In this document: positions 8,084 through 17,574 of the stretch, in pieces
Layout: the number at the start of each line of letters is the position of its first letter
How positions within the stretch are numbered: position 1 is the first letter of the stretch
Source of the DNA: an uncultured Collinsella sp.
GTDB taxonomy: Bacteria > Actinomycetota > Coriobacteriia > Coriobacteriales > Coriobacteriaceae
Reading direction: 5' to 3'
Length of the DNA stretch: 21,014 nt
NCBI GenBank assembly: GCA_900552185.1
Contig: URYT01000008.1
Coordinates: 1 to 21,014 of the forward strand
Notes under the pieces: generated by a model
Databases searched by the model: none
What the model was told of the DNA's origin: nothing
What the model saw: the letters and a program-made list of their open reading frames with translations, nothing else
Position numbers and translations under genes: made by a program

Positions 8084-8476
8084 CTATTGGGCAAGCTTGA
8101 GCTTACACCATGCGATTTCATTATAGAGGTAGGCGCGGCGTGCATCATCCTCCGACAAATTACCCAGCTTCTCTTCAAAACCTTGAATATCAGCTTTAAG
8201 CTTGTCGGCATCGACGGTCGCCAAATCGCAAGCGCGCTCGGCGAGAACGGTCACGACATCGTCCGCAACCTGGGCATAGCCGCCGGCCACGGCAAACGTG
8301 TGGTCGACAGTGCCCATGGCCTTATCGGAAACGCGAACGTAACCGCGGTCGATCGTGCAGATCTCGCTGGAGTGAGCAGGCAGAACGCCAAACTCGCCAT
8401 CCGTGGACGGAATCGACACAAACGCAGCGTCGCCCTCATAGGCGCAGCTCACGGGGCACACGATGCGGATACGCAT
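8084..8476 (-). CDS. atpC: ATP synthase F1 epsilon subunit
   Basis: A 130-residue central-stalk subunit that couples Fo rotation to F1 and often inhibits ATP hydrolysis. The N-terminal beta-sandwich is clear: VSIPSTDGEFGVLPAHSSEICTI matches the family's DGEFGILPxH pattern, and HTFAVAGGYAQVADDVVTVLAERA matches its second signature. The C-terminal helical hairpin is short but present (about 92-130). The ATG at 8476 lies three bases after the atpD stop, with its ribosome site inside atpD. It is the last gene of the atp operon and is followed by a terminator-like hairpin. Confidence 0.95.
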   Translation of the reverse strand: MRIRIVCPVSCAYEGDAAFVSIPSTDGEFGVLPAHSSEICTIDRGYVRVSDKAMGTVDHTFAVAGGYAQVADDVVTVLAERACDLATVDADKLKADIQGFEEKLGNLSEDDARRAYLYNEIAWCKLKLAQ

Positions 8477-8479
8477 AAC

Positions 8480-9933
<1,454 letters not shown>

Positions 9934-9934
<1 letters not shown>

Positions 9935-10842
9935 TACTGTTCCTCCAATGCTGAGGCTCCGCCGACGATCTCGTTAATCTCGGTCGTGATCGAAGCCTGG
10001 CGCACGCGACTATACGTGCGGGTAAGGGTCGAGATGATCGCGGTGGCGTTTTCCGTCGCGGAGTGCATGGCCTTGCGGCGTGCACCCTGCTCGGCAGCCG
10101 CCGAATCGATCAGGGCCTGGTAGATGACCGTCAGGATATAAGACGGCACAAGCTTGCCGAGAACATGCTCGGGAGAGGGCACGAACTCGAACGTGGACGA
10201 GATGCGCTTAGGGGCGTCGGTCTCGTTCTTACGCGGACCGTGGGCCATAGCGATCATCTCGGGGTCGAGCGGCAACAGATGCTCGACGCGAAGCTCCTGA
10301 TCCACGCGGTTCTTGGCGTGGTGGTAGACAAGCTCGACACGGTCAAGCTCACCGGCACGATACGCATCGCAGATATGAGAGGAGATCATGCGGGCCTGAT
10401 TGAAATCGGGCTCAGAGGAGTTGCCCTCAAAGTGCATGACAACGTTTGCGCGGTCACGGAAATACGTGGCCGGCTTACGCCCGCACGCGATGATCTCGCA
10501 TTCGATGCCGTCGTTCGCCCAAGAAGCGGCGAGCTTTTCGGCCGTGCGCTCCACCGTCGTATTGAAACCGCCGGCAAGGCCGCGGTCCGAGGCAATAACG
10601 ACAATCAGGCCATGCTTGACGCTCTCATGCTTCTGCAGCATGGGATCGGTGCCCGAACAGGAGGCGTCGCCGGCGACCGTCAACATGACGTCGGTCAGCG
10701 CCTCCTTATAGGGCTCGGCCTGCTTGGAGCGATCGAGGGCACGACGAATCTTGGCCGTAGAGACCATCTCCATCGTGCGCGTGATCTGCTTGGTCGTGGT
10801 AACCGAGGAGATTCGCTTCTTAATGTCGCGAAGGTTGGCCAT
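9934..10842 (-). CDS. atpG: ATP synthase F1 gamma subunit
   Basis: A 302-residue rotor shaft of F1. The N-terminal helix (MANLRDIKKRISSVTTTKQITRTMEMVSTAK) and the C-terminal helix (RQASITTEINEIVGGASAL) are the two conserved coiled-coil strands of gamma; the Rossmann-like middle is more divergent, as usual. The ATG at 10842 lies five bases after the atpA stop, with GGAG in the end of atpA. The stop codon overlaps the atpD start by one base. Confidence 0.97.
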
Positions 10843-10847
10843 GGGGC

Positions 10848-12446
10848 TTAGTTCTCCTCTGATCCAGAAACATCCGAATGGTGCTTGGCCATGAACTGCT
10901 GCTTGAAGTCGCCGATGACGCGCAAGAGCTCAGCCTTGGTGTCATCATCGATCTTCTTGGCGCGAACCTTGTCGAGCAGCGAACCAAAGCCATTGTCCAT
11001 GTACTCGATGAGCTCGGCACGGAAGGGCAGCACGTCGGCGATCTCCAGGTCATCCAGGAAGCCCTCGTTGCCAGCGAACAGCGTAACGATCTGCTCGCCA
11101 ACCTCAAACGGCTTGTAACGCGGCTGCTTCAGGAGCTCGGTCATGCGAGCACCGTGGGTCAGCTGCTTCTGAGTAGCCTCGTCGAGGTCGGAGCCGAACT
11201 GCGTAAAGCCAGCGAGCTCCTGATAGGAAGCGAGGTCCAGACGGAGGTTGCCGGCGACCTGCTTCATGGCCTTGGTCTGCGCATCGCCACCGACGCGGGA
11301 CACGGAGATACCCACGTCGACTGCCGGGCGCTGACCCTGGAAGAAGAGCTCGGACTGCAGGTAGATCTGACCATCGGTAATGGAAATGACGTTGGTCGGA
11401 ATGTAGGCCGAGACGTCGCCGTCCTGGGTCTCGATGATCGGCAGTGCCGTCATGGAGCCGTAACCGTTCTTCTTGGACATCTTGACGGCACGCTCGAGCA
11501 GACGAGAGTGCAGGTAGAAGATGTCGCCAGGATAGGCCTCGCGTCCGGGCGGACGATGCAGCGTCAGCGACATCTGACGGTAGGCCACAGCCTGCTTGGA
11601 CAGGTCATCGTAGATGACGAGCACGTGGCCGCCGGGGTTGGTCTCGCTGGCGGGCTTGCCGTCCTCGCCGTTGTACATAAAGAACTCGCCAATAGCGGCA
11701 CCGGCCATAGGCGCGATGTACTGCATAGGGGCGGAATCGGCAGCGGTGGCCGAAACGATGATGGTGTAGTCGAGCGCACCGTGCTGAGCGAGGGTCTCGC
11801 GGATGTTGGCAACCGTGGAGGCCTTCTGGCCGATGGCGACATAGATGCAGACCATGCCCTTGCCGCGCTGGTTGAGGATAGCGTCGATGGCGATGGCGGT
11901 CTTACCGGTCTTACGGTCACCGATGATGAGCTCACGCTGACCGCGGCCAATAGGCACCATGGAGTCGATAGCGAGCAGACCGGTCTGAACCGGCTCGCAC
12001 ACCGGGGTACGATCGATGACGCCGGGAGCCTTGAACTCGATGGGGCGACGGTGCGTAGCGGCGATGTCGCCCAGGCCGTCGATGGGCTGGCCGAGCGGAT
12101 TGACGACGCGGCCGAGCATGGCACGGCTCACGGGGATATCCATAACGCGGCCAGTGGTGCGGCACTCGTCGCCTTCCTTGATGGAGTCGACGGCACCGAA
12201 CAGAACGGCGCCGACCTCGTCACGGTCAAGGTTCTGGGCAAGGCCGAAGACGGTCTCACCGGTATCGGAGCTCTTGAACTCCAGAAGCTCGCCTGCCATG
12301 GCGCTCTTGAGGCCGGAGACGCGCGCGATGCCGTCGCCTACCTCGTCGACCGTTGAAACCTCATGCGTATCGACCGTCGCGGAGAGGCTCGTGAGCTGCT
12401 CCTGCAGTTTCTTGGCGATATCCTGGGCATTGAGGGTTTCGGACAT
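10848..12446 (-). CDS. atpA: ATP synthase F1 alpha subunit
   Basis: The 532-residue non-catalytic nucleotide-binding subunit of F1. The P-loop is GDRKTGKT (176-183), preceded by the beta-barrel domain (VGDGIARVSGLKSAMAGELLEF). The arginine-finger region and the alpha signature (RPPGREAYPGDIFYLHSRLLERA, then ISITDGQIYLQSELF) are intact. The length exceeds the common 500-515 mainly because of a longer charged C-terminus ending in HSDVSGSEEN. The start overlaps the atpH stop as TAATG, with GGAGG upstream. Confidence 0.98.
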   Translation of the reverse strand: MSETLNAQDIAKKLQEQLTSLSATVDTHEVSTVDEVGDGIARVSGLKSAMAGELLEFKSSDTGETVFGLAQNLDRDEVGAVLFGAVDSIKEGDECRTTGRVMDIPVSRAMLGRVVNPLGQPIDGLGDIAATHRRPIEFKAPGVIDRTPVCEPVQTGLLAIDSMVPIGRGQRELIIGDRKTGKTAIAIDAILNQRGKGMVCIYVAIGQKASTVANIRETLAQHGALDYTIIVSATAADSAPMQYIAPMAGAAIGEFFMYNGEDGKPASETNPGGHVLVIYDDLSKQAVAYRQMSLTLHRPPGREAYPGDIFYLHSRLLERAVKMSKKNGYGSMTALPIIETQDGDVSAYIPTNVISITDGQIYLQSELFFQGQRPAVDVGISVSRVGGDAQTKAMKQVAGNLRLDLASYQELAGFTQFGSDLDEATQKQLTHGARMTELLKQPRYKPFEVGEQIVTLFAGNEGFLDDLEIADVLPFRAELIEYMDNGFGSLLDKVRAKKIDDDTKAELLRVIGDFKQQFMAKHHSDVSGSEEN

Positions 12447-12922
12447 TAGGCTTCACCTCCGTACGAATTAGCAGAGTTTGCGAGGGTCTCCTGCGCGATG
12501 CGCAGCTGCGTCTTGACGGAAATGTCACGACGCTCGCCGCGGGCCTCGAGCACCAGGCCGCCCACGATAGACGGGTCGACCTGCTCGATAAGGAATACCT
12601 TGCGGCCGAAGTCCTGCTCGCATTTCTTAGTGATGGTTTGACGCAGCTCGTCGTCGAGCGGGATCGCCGTGGTGACGGTCACGCCCACTACATCCTCGTC
12701 TTCCTCGGCAACATACTTAAAGGCAGCTGCCACCTTGGGAAGAAGGTCGAGCTGGTCGCGCTTGGACATGGTGTCGAGCACGGCGATGATCTCGGGGCTG
12801 GCAGAAGCCAGGCGCTCGATCATCTCGAGGTCCTCGAACACATGGTTCTCGGCCTTGGCGGCTTCCAGAAGGGAGCGCGCGTAGGTCTCGAGCACCTTGT
12901 CCTGATAGCGGCTAGTCGGCAT
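12446..12922 (-). CDS. atpH: ATP synthase F1 delta subunit
   Basis: A 158-residue peripheral-stalk subunit that ties the b subunits to the top of F1. The N-terminal helical bundle (RYQDKVLETYARSLLEAAKAEN) and the C-terminal signature (VDPSIVGGLVLEARGERRDISVKTQL) are characteristic, although overall the family is divergent. It is somewhat shorter than the usual 175-180 residues. Its start lies inside the end of atpF (11-base overlap), and its stop overlaps the atpA start, so atpF-H-A look translationally coupled. Confidence 0.95.
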   Translation of the reverse strand: MPTSRYQDKVLETYARSLLEAAKAENHVFEDLEMIERLASASPEIIAVLDTMSKRDQLDLLPKVAAAFKYVAEEDEDVVGVTVTTAIPLDDELRQTITKKCEQDFGRKVFLIEQVDPSIVGGLVLEARGERRDISVKTQLRIAQETLANSANSYGGEA

Positions 12923-13514
12923 TCAGGCTACCTGCTTCCTGGATGTAGCGCTCGATGAGCTTCTTCTGCTCGGCATCGTCCTCGAGTGCCTCGCCCACGA
13001 TCTTGGTGGCGACGGCAACGGACAGGTCGGCGATGGAGCTCGCGGCACCGGCGTAGATGGACTTGCGCTCGTCCTCGACGGTCGTATGGGCCTTGGCGAT
13101 GATCTCCTCGGCCTCCTTGTGAGCAGCTTCGATGATACGGGCACGCTCGGACTCGGCGTCCTTACGGGCCTCGAGAACGATGTCGGCAGCCTGACGACGG
13201 GCGTCGGTGACGATCGAGTCGGACTCAGCGCGCTTGGCGATAGCCCCCTGCTTGGTCTTCTCGGCCTCGTCGAGGCTCTCCTCGATCTTCTTGCCGCGCT
13301 CCTCCATAGTTTTCATGATGCCCGGCAGGGCGACCTTGGCCAGCACGATCCAGATAATCAGGAAGGCGATAAGCGCCGGGATGAACTCCGCCATCTTAGG
13401 GATGAGGATGTCCGCACCGGCGGCGCCGTCCTCGGCGAACGCGGAAACCGGCATGAGCAGCGCGGCCGCGGACGCGGAGAGTGCGATCGCGCTCTTCTGG
13501 GATGAAAGATTCAT
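12912..13514 (-). CDS. atpF: ATP synthase Fo b subunit
   Basis: A 200-residue stator stalk protein. One membrane helix (about 38-60, EFIPALIAFLIIWIVLAKVALPG) is followed by a long charged helix (KTMEERGKKIEESLDEAEK onward) that dimerises along F1. Upstream of the usual start of the family there is an extra segment (residues 1-28) with a Lys, a hydrophobic Ala/Leu-rich stretch and SAFA followed by EDG, which reads like a signal peptide with an AxA cleavage site. The start at 13514 gives this extension. No better internal start is obvious, because the next Met (22) is within the hydrophobic segment. Confidence 0.95.
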   Translation of the reverse strand: MNLSSQKSAIALSASAAALLMPVSAFAEDGAAGADILIPKMAEFIPALIAFLIIWIVLAKVALPGIMKTMEERGKKIEESLDEAEKTKQGAIAKRAESDSIVTDARRQAADIVLEARKDAESERARIIEAAHKEAEEIIAKAHTTVEDERKSIYAGAASSIADLSVAVATKIVGEALEDDAEQKKLIERYIQEAGSLNAD

Positions 13515-13529
13515 ACTTGACGCTCCGTG

Positions 13530-13724
13530 CTATTTAACGATCAGCGCGACAACGAAGCCGATCAGAGCCAGAGCCTCGCCGAAGGCGGAGCCCATGATGA
13601 AGACGGTGAACACGCGGCCCTGGACCTCAGGCTGACGGGCCATAGCACCCGTAGCACCCAGAGCAGACAGGCCGATAGCAAGACCAGCGCCGATAACACC
13701 GAGACCGTAACCGATAACTCCCAC
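13530..13724 (-). CDS. atpE: ATP synthase Fo c subunit
   Basis: A 64-residue proteolipid forming the rotor ring: two membrane helices joined by the polar loop ARQPE (29-33). Glu50 in SAFGEALALIGF is the ion-carrying carboxylate. The residue after Glu50 is Ala, and the position matching the sodium ligand Gln32 of Ilyobacter is Ile17. The sodium motif is therefore absent and proton coupling is expected. The start is GTG at 13724 with AAAGGAGG just upstream; an in-frame TAA 24 bases further up rules out a longer protein. It is short for the family (usually 70-85), lacking residues before the first helix. Confidence 0.96.
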   Translation of the reverse strand: MGVIGYGLGVIGAGLAIGLSALGATGAMARQPEVQGRVFTVFIMGSAFGEALALIGFVVALIVK

Positions 13725-13740
13725 GATTCCTCCTTTGTCG

Positions 13741-13760
13741 TGCGTGTCTTATTTCACGCA
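13741..13760 (-). promoter_or_regulatory. Small hairpin just upstream of the atpE ribosome site
   Basis: TGCGTG and CACGCA pair across an A-rich eight-base loop on the minus strand, about ten bases before the AAAGGAGG of atpE. Such a leader could affect atpE translation, since the c subunit is needed in excess. The regulatory role is an inference. Confidence 0.3.
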
Positions 13761-13848
13761 GGATAACCTTTTTATAACTGCCGGGCTCCATGGGTACGGG
13801 CACCGGCGGTTTAACGAATTGCCTTACCTTTAAGGCGCGAACGGAAGA

Positions 13849-14652
13849 CTACTCCTCCTCCGCGACCTCCTCTGCCTCGGAGACATACACGGCGGTAAGG
13901 ACCGTGAAGACGTAAGCCTGGATGGCGCCGACCACAAGCTCGATCGCATAGATCAGGATGAGAATGGCAAGCCAGGCCAGCGAAGGCAGGGCGCCGACGG
14001 CGTGGGCCGCGGAAACCTGCTGAAGCAGCGGCTGCATGAACATGCTCGCCATGATGGCAAACGAGCCCATGACCACGTGTCCTGCGAACATGTTGCAGAA
14101 CAGACGGACGGCGAGCGTGATGAGGCGCAGGAAGGTCGAGAAAAGCTCGACGACCCACACGAGCACGTTCATCGGGAAGCTCACGCCCTGCGGGGCGAGG
14201 CTCTTGATGTAGCCGATCACGCCGTGAGCCTTGCATCCGTAGTAGATGAAGTACACGAAGGCGAAGATGGCGAGCGCGGCGGTGGAGCCGATTGCACCGG
14301 TGCCGGGCTTCATTCCCGGGATCAGGCCGATCATGTTATTGATCAGGATGAACAGGAAAAGCGAGCACAGGAACGGGAAGTGCTTCTTCCAGTTCTCACC
14401 CACGACGCCCTTGCCGATATCGTTCTCGACGTACTCGATGATGTACTCGAAACCGTTGACGAAGAAGCCCTTGGGAACCAGGGTCTGCTTCTTCTTGAAC
14501 ACGGCCAGGACGATCAGGAGCACGATCGTGGAGACGATCAGCCAAAACGAGTACTGCGTGATGCCGCAGCTCAGATCGCCCACGACAGGGGTGGAGCTGA
14601 ACTCGCTGACCAGATGATTAATCTCATCAGGCAGCTTTTCAAAAATTTCCAC
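13849..14652 (-). CDS. atpB: ATP synthase Fo a subunit
   Basis: A 267-residue integral membrane subunit forming the proton half-channels next to the c ring. Several hydrophobic helices are visible. The signature helix TLAVRLFCNMFAGHVVMG carries the essential Arg183, and the last helix shows ELVVGAIQAYVFTVLTAVY with the conserved Gln. The C-terminus is acidic (SEAEEVAEEE). The start is GTG at 14652 with AAAGG upstream, three bases after the upstream atpI-like gene. Confidence 0.97.
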   Translation of the reverse strand: MEIFEKLPDEINHLVSEFSSTPVVGDLSCGITQYSFWLIVSTIVLLIVLAVFKKKQTLVPKGFFVNGFEYIIEYVENDIGKGVVGENWKKHFPFLCSLFLFILINNMIGLIPGMKPGTGAIGSTAALAIFAFVYFIYYGCKAHGVIGYIKSLAPQGVSFPMNVLVWVVELFSTFLRLITLAVRLFCNMFAGHVVMGSFAIMASMFMQPLLQQVSAAHAVGALPSLAWLAILILIYAIELVVGAIQAYVFTVLTAVYVSEAEEVAEEE

Positions 14653-14655
14653 GAC

Positions 14656-14967
14656 TTACCTTTCGACCTCATGAGGATCTCGTAGCGCCTTGGCGACGCG
14701 AACCGCGCAGGCGGCCATAAAGGCCACGAAGCCGATCGCCTCGCCCAGGAGGAACATGCGAAATGCCTCTCCGAACAACACAAACACAACCAAGGTAAAG
14801 ACAAGCAACGCGATTGCCGAGACCGCGAGACTCACCATACCCTTGAGCATGTCCGCATTCTGCTTATCGTCAAGAACCGGCTTGAGCGTAAAGACAAAGG
14901 GAAGGAAGGCAATCGCGCCCGCGATGGCACCTGCAACGATAGCGAGCAGATCGGCTATCTGAAACAC
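14656..14967 (-). CDS. atpI: AtpI-like small membrane protein heading the atp operon
   Basis: A hydrophobic protein of about 103 residues with four likely membrane helices, in the position of atpI directly before atpB. AtpI-family proteins are thought to help assemble the c ring or to carry magnesium; sequence conservation is low, so the call rests on topology and position. Start choice: GTG at 14967 has GAGG six bases upstream. A GTG at 14979 has an AAGGA only two bases away. A TTG at 15042 would give 128 residues, but it falls inside the likely promoter. The product ends in a basic, charged tail (RDPHEVER). Confidence 0.75.
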   Translation of the reverse strand: MFQIADLLAIVAGAIAGAIAFLPFVFTLKPVLDDKQNADMLKGMVSLAVSAIALLVFTLVVFVLFGEAFRMFLLGEAIGFVAFMAACAVRVAKALRDPHEVER

Positions 14968-15028
14968 TGGCGTCCTCACTTTCCTTTTTAACGCCTCACA
15001 GAACAGTTCCCGCCAAACATTGGTGACT

Positions 15029-15056
15029 ATTGTACGAGCCAATCGCTAAAGTACAA
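15029..15056 (-). promoter_or_regulatory. Candidate sigma-70 promoter of the atp operon
   Basis: On the minus strand TTGTAC (15051-15056) and TACAAT (15029-15034) are separated by 16 bases. The -10 box matches consensus at five of six positions; the -35 box matches mainly in TTG. It lies about 60 bases upstream of the chosen atpI start. Confidence 0.45.
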
Positions 15057-15171
15057 CCGAAAAAGCATCGGTTAATACGCACCTGTTCGTTTTCTTAAGA
15101 CCTTCTTTATGCCGCAGGTACGGTAATACGTTTTTCTCGAACCCTGCAGGGCAAAACGTCCGTTAACAGGA

Positions 15172-15206
15172 GTGCGCGCGGTCGCCTTTTGTTCGACCGC
15201 GCGCAC
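15172..15206 (-). terminator. Strong GC-rich hairpin downstream of upp
   Basis: GTGCGCGCGGTCG (15172-15184) is exactly complementary to CGACCGCGCGCAC (15194-15206), giving 13 perfect pairs with a nine-base loop, 43 bases past the upp stop. There is no T-tract on the minus strand, so it is a terminator of the U-less type or a 3'-end stabiliser. It separates the upp transcript from the atp promoter. Confidence 0.55.
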
Positions 15207-15248
15207 CGTTTCTTCGTATTTGCAGCCGCGGCCGTCTTAGCCCAGCGA

Positions 15249-15896
15249 CTAGAGCGTGCCGTAGATGCGGTCGCCGGCGTCGCCCAGGCCGGGAACGATG
15301 TAGGCGGCCTCGTTGAGATGGTCGTCGATGGCGCACGTATAAATATGTACGTCGGGGTCCTTTTCGGTCAGTGACTTGAGGCCCTCGGGCGCGGCGACGA
15401 TGCACAGCATGCGGATATCCTTGACACCGCGCTCGCGCAGGTAGCTGATGGCCATCTCGGCCGAACCGCCCGTGGCGAGCATGGGGTCGACAACCAGGCA
15501 GATGCGCTGGTCGATATCCTTGGGCATCTTGCAGTAATACTCATGCGGCTCGTGGGTGACCTCGTCGCGCTCCATACCGATGTGGCCCACGCGAGCGGAG
15601 GGTACCAAGTCGAGGATGCCATCGACCATGCCAAGGCCTGCACGCAGGATGGGAACGATGGCGAGCTTTTTGCCGGCGAGCTGCTTAAACGTTGCGGTGG
15701 TGATGGGGGTCTCGACTTCGACGTCTTCCATGGGCAGGTCGCGCATGGCCTCGTAGCCGTCAAAAAGTGCGAGCTCGCGCACGAGCTGGCGGAACTGGTT
15801 GGTGCCGGTGTTTTTGTCGCGCAGGATCGACAGCTTGTGCTGGACGAGCGGGTGATCGACAAGCGTCACACGGGACGTATCGTAGGTGACGGTCAT
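15249..15896 (-). CDS. upp: Uracil phosphoribosyltransferase
   Basis: This 215-residue cytosolic enzyme makes UMP from uracil and PRPP (pyrimidine salvage). Motifs present: ILRAGLGM (83-90), the PRPP loop VVDPMLATGGS (135-145), and the uracil-binding C-terminus IVPGLGDAGDRIYGT (200-214). I chose the ATG at 15896 because the protein then matches family length and has AAAGGGG upstream; an upstream in-frame ATG at 15956 would add 20 residues without support. It follows glpK after about 120 bases and ends before a strong hairpin. Confidence 0.97.
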   Translation of the reverse strand: MTVTYDTSRVTLVDHPLVQHKLSILRDKNTGTNQFRQLVRELALFDGYEAMRDLPMEDVEVETPITTATFKQLAGKKLAIVPILRAGLGMVDGILDLVPSARVGHIGMERDEVTHEPHEYYCKMPKDIDQRICLVVDPMLATGGSAEMAISYLRERGVKDIRMLCIVAAPEGLKSLTEKDPDVHIYTCAIDDHLNEAAYIVPGLGDAGDRIYGTL

Positions 15897-16019
15897 GGGT
15901 TGATTGCCCCTTTCGTTGCGGCCGGAAGATGGCCTTGCTGACAAGGCGCGCAGCAATGTTGCCGCCGCACGCCATGCATTAGTTTAGCGGTTTGTTGTAT
16001 CGAGCAGCCCATCGCAGCC

Positions 16020-17561
16020 CTACTGTGCGGTACTGAGCGAGCGCCTGACTGCATCACACCAGCCCGCAAGGTTTTGTTCGCGGCGCTCGGCGGACATGTG
16101 GGGAAGGAAGGTCCTAACGATCTGGGCATTTTGCTCCAGCTCTTCCAGGTCTTCCCAATAGCCGACGGCAAGACCCGCCAAGTACGCGGCACCGATTGCC
16201 GTGGTCTCCACCGTCTCGCATTGCAGCACGGGGATATCCAGCAGGTCGGCCTGGAATTGCATGATGAACTCGTTGCGCGAGGCACCGCCATCGACAGACA
16301 GGCGCTCGATCGAAAGCCCCACGTCCTGCTCCATGGCGCGCAGCACGTCGTAGCTCTGATATGCCATGGATTCGCAGGCGGCACGTACGATGGTCGCACG
16401 GCTCGAGGCGCCGGTCAGACCGCACACGATACCGCGGGCATGCGGGTCCCACCAGGGAGCGCCCAGACCCGCAAAGGCGGGAACGAAGTAGCAGCCCTCG
16501 TTGTCGCTAATCGAAGCGGCGAGTTGTGCCGACTCGCTCACGCTCGAGATGATGCCCATGTTGTTGCGAAGCCAGTTCATGGTGGAACCGGCAGCAAAGA
16601 TGGAGCCCTCGAGTGCATAGCTGACTTTGCCGTCCGCAGCGATACCGATGGTGGAGACCAGGCCATTCTTGGATTCGACGATCTCGTCGCCGGTGTTCAT
16701 GAGCATAAAGCAGCCCGTGCCATAGGTGTTTTTGGTCTGGCCGGGACGGAAACAGCAGTGGCCGAACAGCGACGCCTGCTGGTCGCCCGCCACGCCCATG
16801 ATGGGCGGCATATTGGTCATGATGTCGCTCGCGACGCGGCCGTAGTCGCCCGAGCTCCAGCGAACCTCGGGCATCATGGAACGTGGAACGTCAAAGAGCG
16901 CCAGCAGGTCGTCGTCCCAATCGAGCGTATGGATATTAAAGAGTGCCGTGCGGCTGGCATTGGTGTAGTCGGTGGCAAAGACCTGGCCGCCGGTGAGGTT
17001 GTAGATGAGCCAGGTGTCGATGGTGCCAAACATGAGGTCGCCCGCCGCCGCGCTCTCGCGTGCGCCGTCGACGTTGTCGAGAATCCACTGCACCTTGGAG
17101 GCCGAGAAATACGGGTCAAGCGTAAGTCCCGTGCGGGAGCGCACCAGCTCCTCGCAACCCTGTTCAACCAACGCGTCGATCGCCGGCGCGGTACGACGGC
17201 ACTGCCATACGATGGCGTTATAGATGGGCTGGCCGCTCACGCGGTCCCAGACCACCGTGGTCTCGCGCTGGTTGGAGATGCCGATGGCGGCGATGCGATC
17301 GGAATGGATGCCGCTCTTAAACTGAACCTCCATCATCACGCCGATCTGGCTGGCAAGCACCTCCGTGGGATCCTGCTCCACCCAGCCGGGGCGCGGGAAG
17401 CTGGTTTTGACGCTACGACGCGCCTGGGCAACGATGCAGCCGTATTCGTCGACAATGGCCGCGAGTACCGAGGTAGTGCCGCAGTCGAGCGCCATGATGT
17501 AGGAACCGCCAAAGTTAAACGAGGCATCTTCCATGCCCAGGCTGCCCAGATTCAACGACAT
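16020..17561 (-). CDS. glpK: Glycerol kinase (FGGY family)
   Basis: A 513-residue kinase that makes sn-glycerol 3-phosphate from glycerol and ATP. It has both FGGY halves: the ATP-phosphate loop ALDCGTTS (24-31), ISNQRETTVVWDR with the substrate Arg-Glu pair, AIVWQCRRT with the substrate Trp, LDPYFSASK with the substrate Tyr, GVAGDQQASLFG with the catalytic Asp, and YGTGCFMLMNTG. In the first loop Cys27 replaces the Gln of the familiar DQGTTS. About 18 residues precede the usual N-terminus. The start at 17561 has AAAGG eight bases upstream, overlapping the end of tsaC 13 bases away, so the genes are probably cotranscribed. No glpF or glpD is adjacent. Confidence 0.94.
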   Translation of the reverse strand: MSLNLGSLGMEDASFNFGGSYIMALDCGTTSVLAAIVDEYGCIVAQARRSVKTSFPRPGWVEQDPTEVLASQIGVMMEVQFKSGIHSDRIAAIGISNQRETTVVWDRVSGQPIYNAIVWQCRRTAPAIDALVEQGCEELVRSRTGLTLDPYFSASKVQWILDNVDGARESAAAGDLMFGTIDTWLIYNLTGGQVFATDYTNASRTALFNIHTLDWDDDLLALFDVPRSMMPEVRWSSGDYGRVASDIMTNMPPIMGVAGDQQASLFGHCCFRPGQTKNTYGTGCFMLMNTGDEIVESKNGLVSTIGIAADGKVSYALEGSIFAAGSTMNWLRNNMGIISSVSESAQLAASISDNEGCYFVPAFAGLGAPWWDPHARGIVCGLTGASSRATIVRAACESMAYQSYDVLRAMEQDVGLSIERLSVDGGASRNEFIMQFQADLLDIPVLQCETVETTAIGAAYLAGLAVGYWEDLEELEQNAQIVRTFLPHMSAERREQNLAGWCDAVRRSLSTAQ

Positions 17562-17574
17562 CGCTTACACCTTT

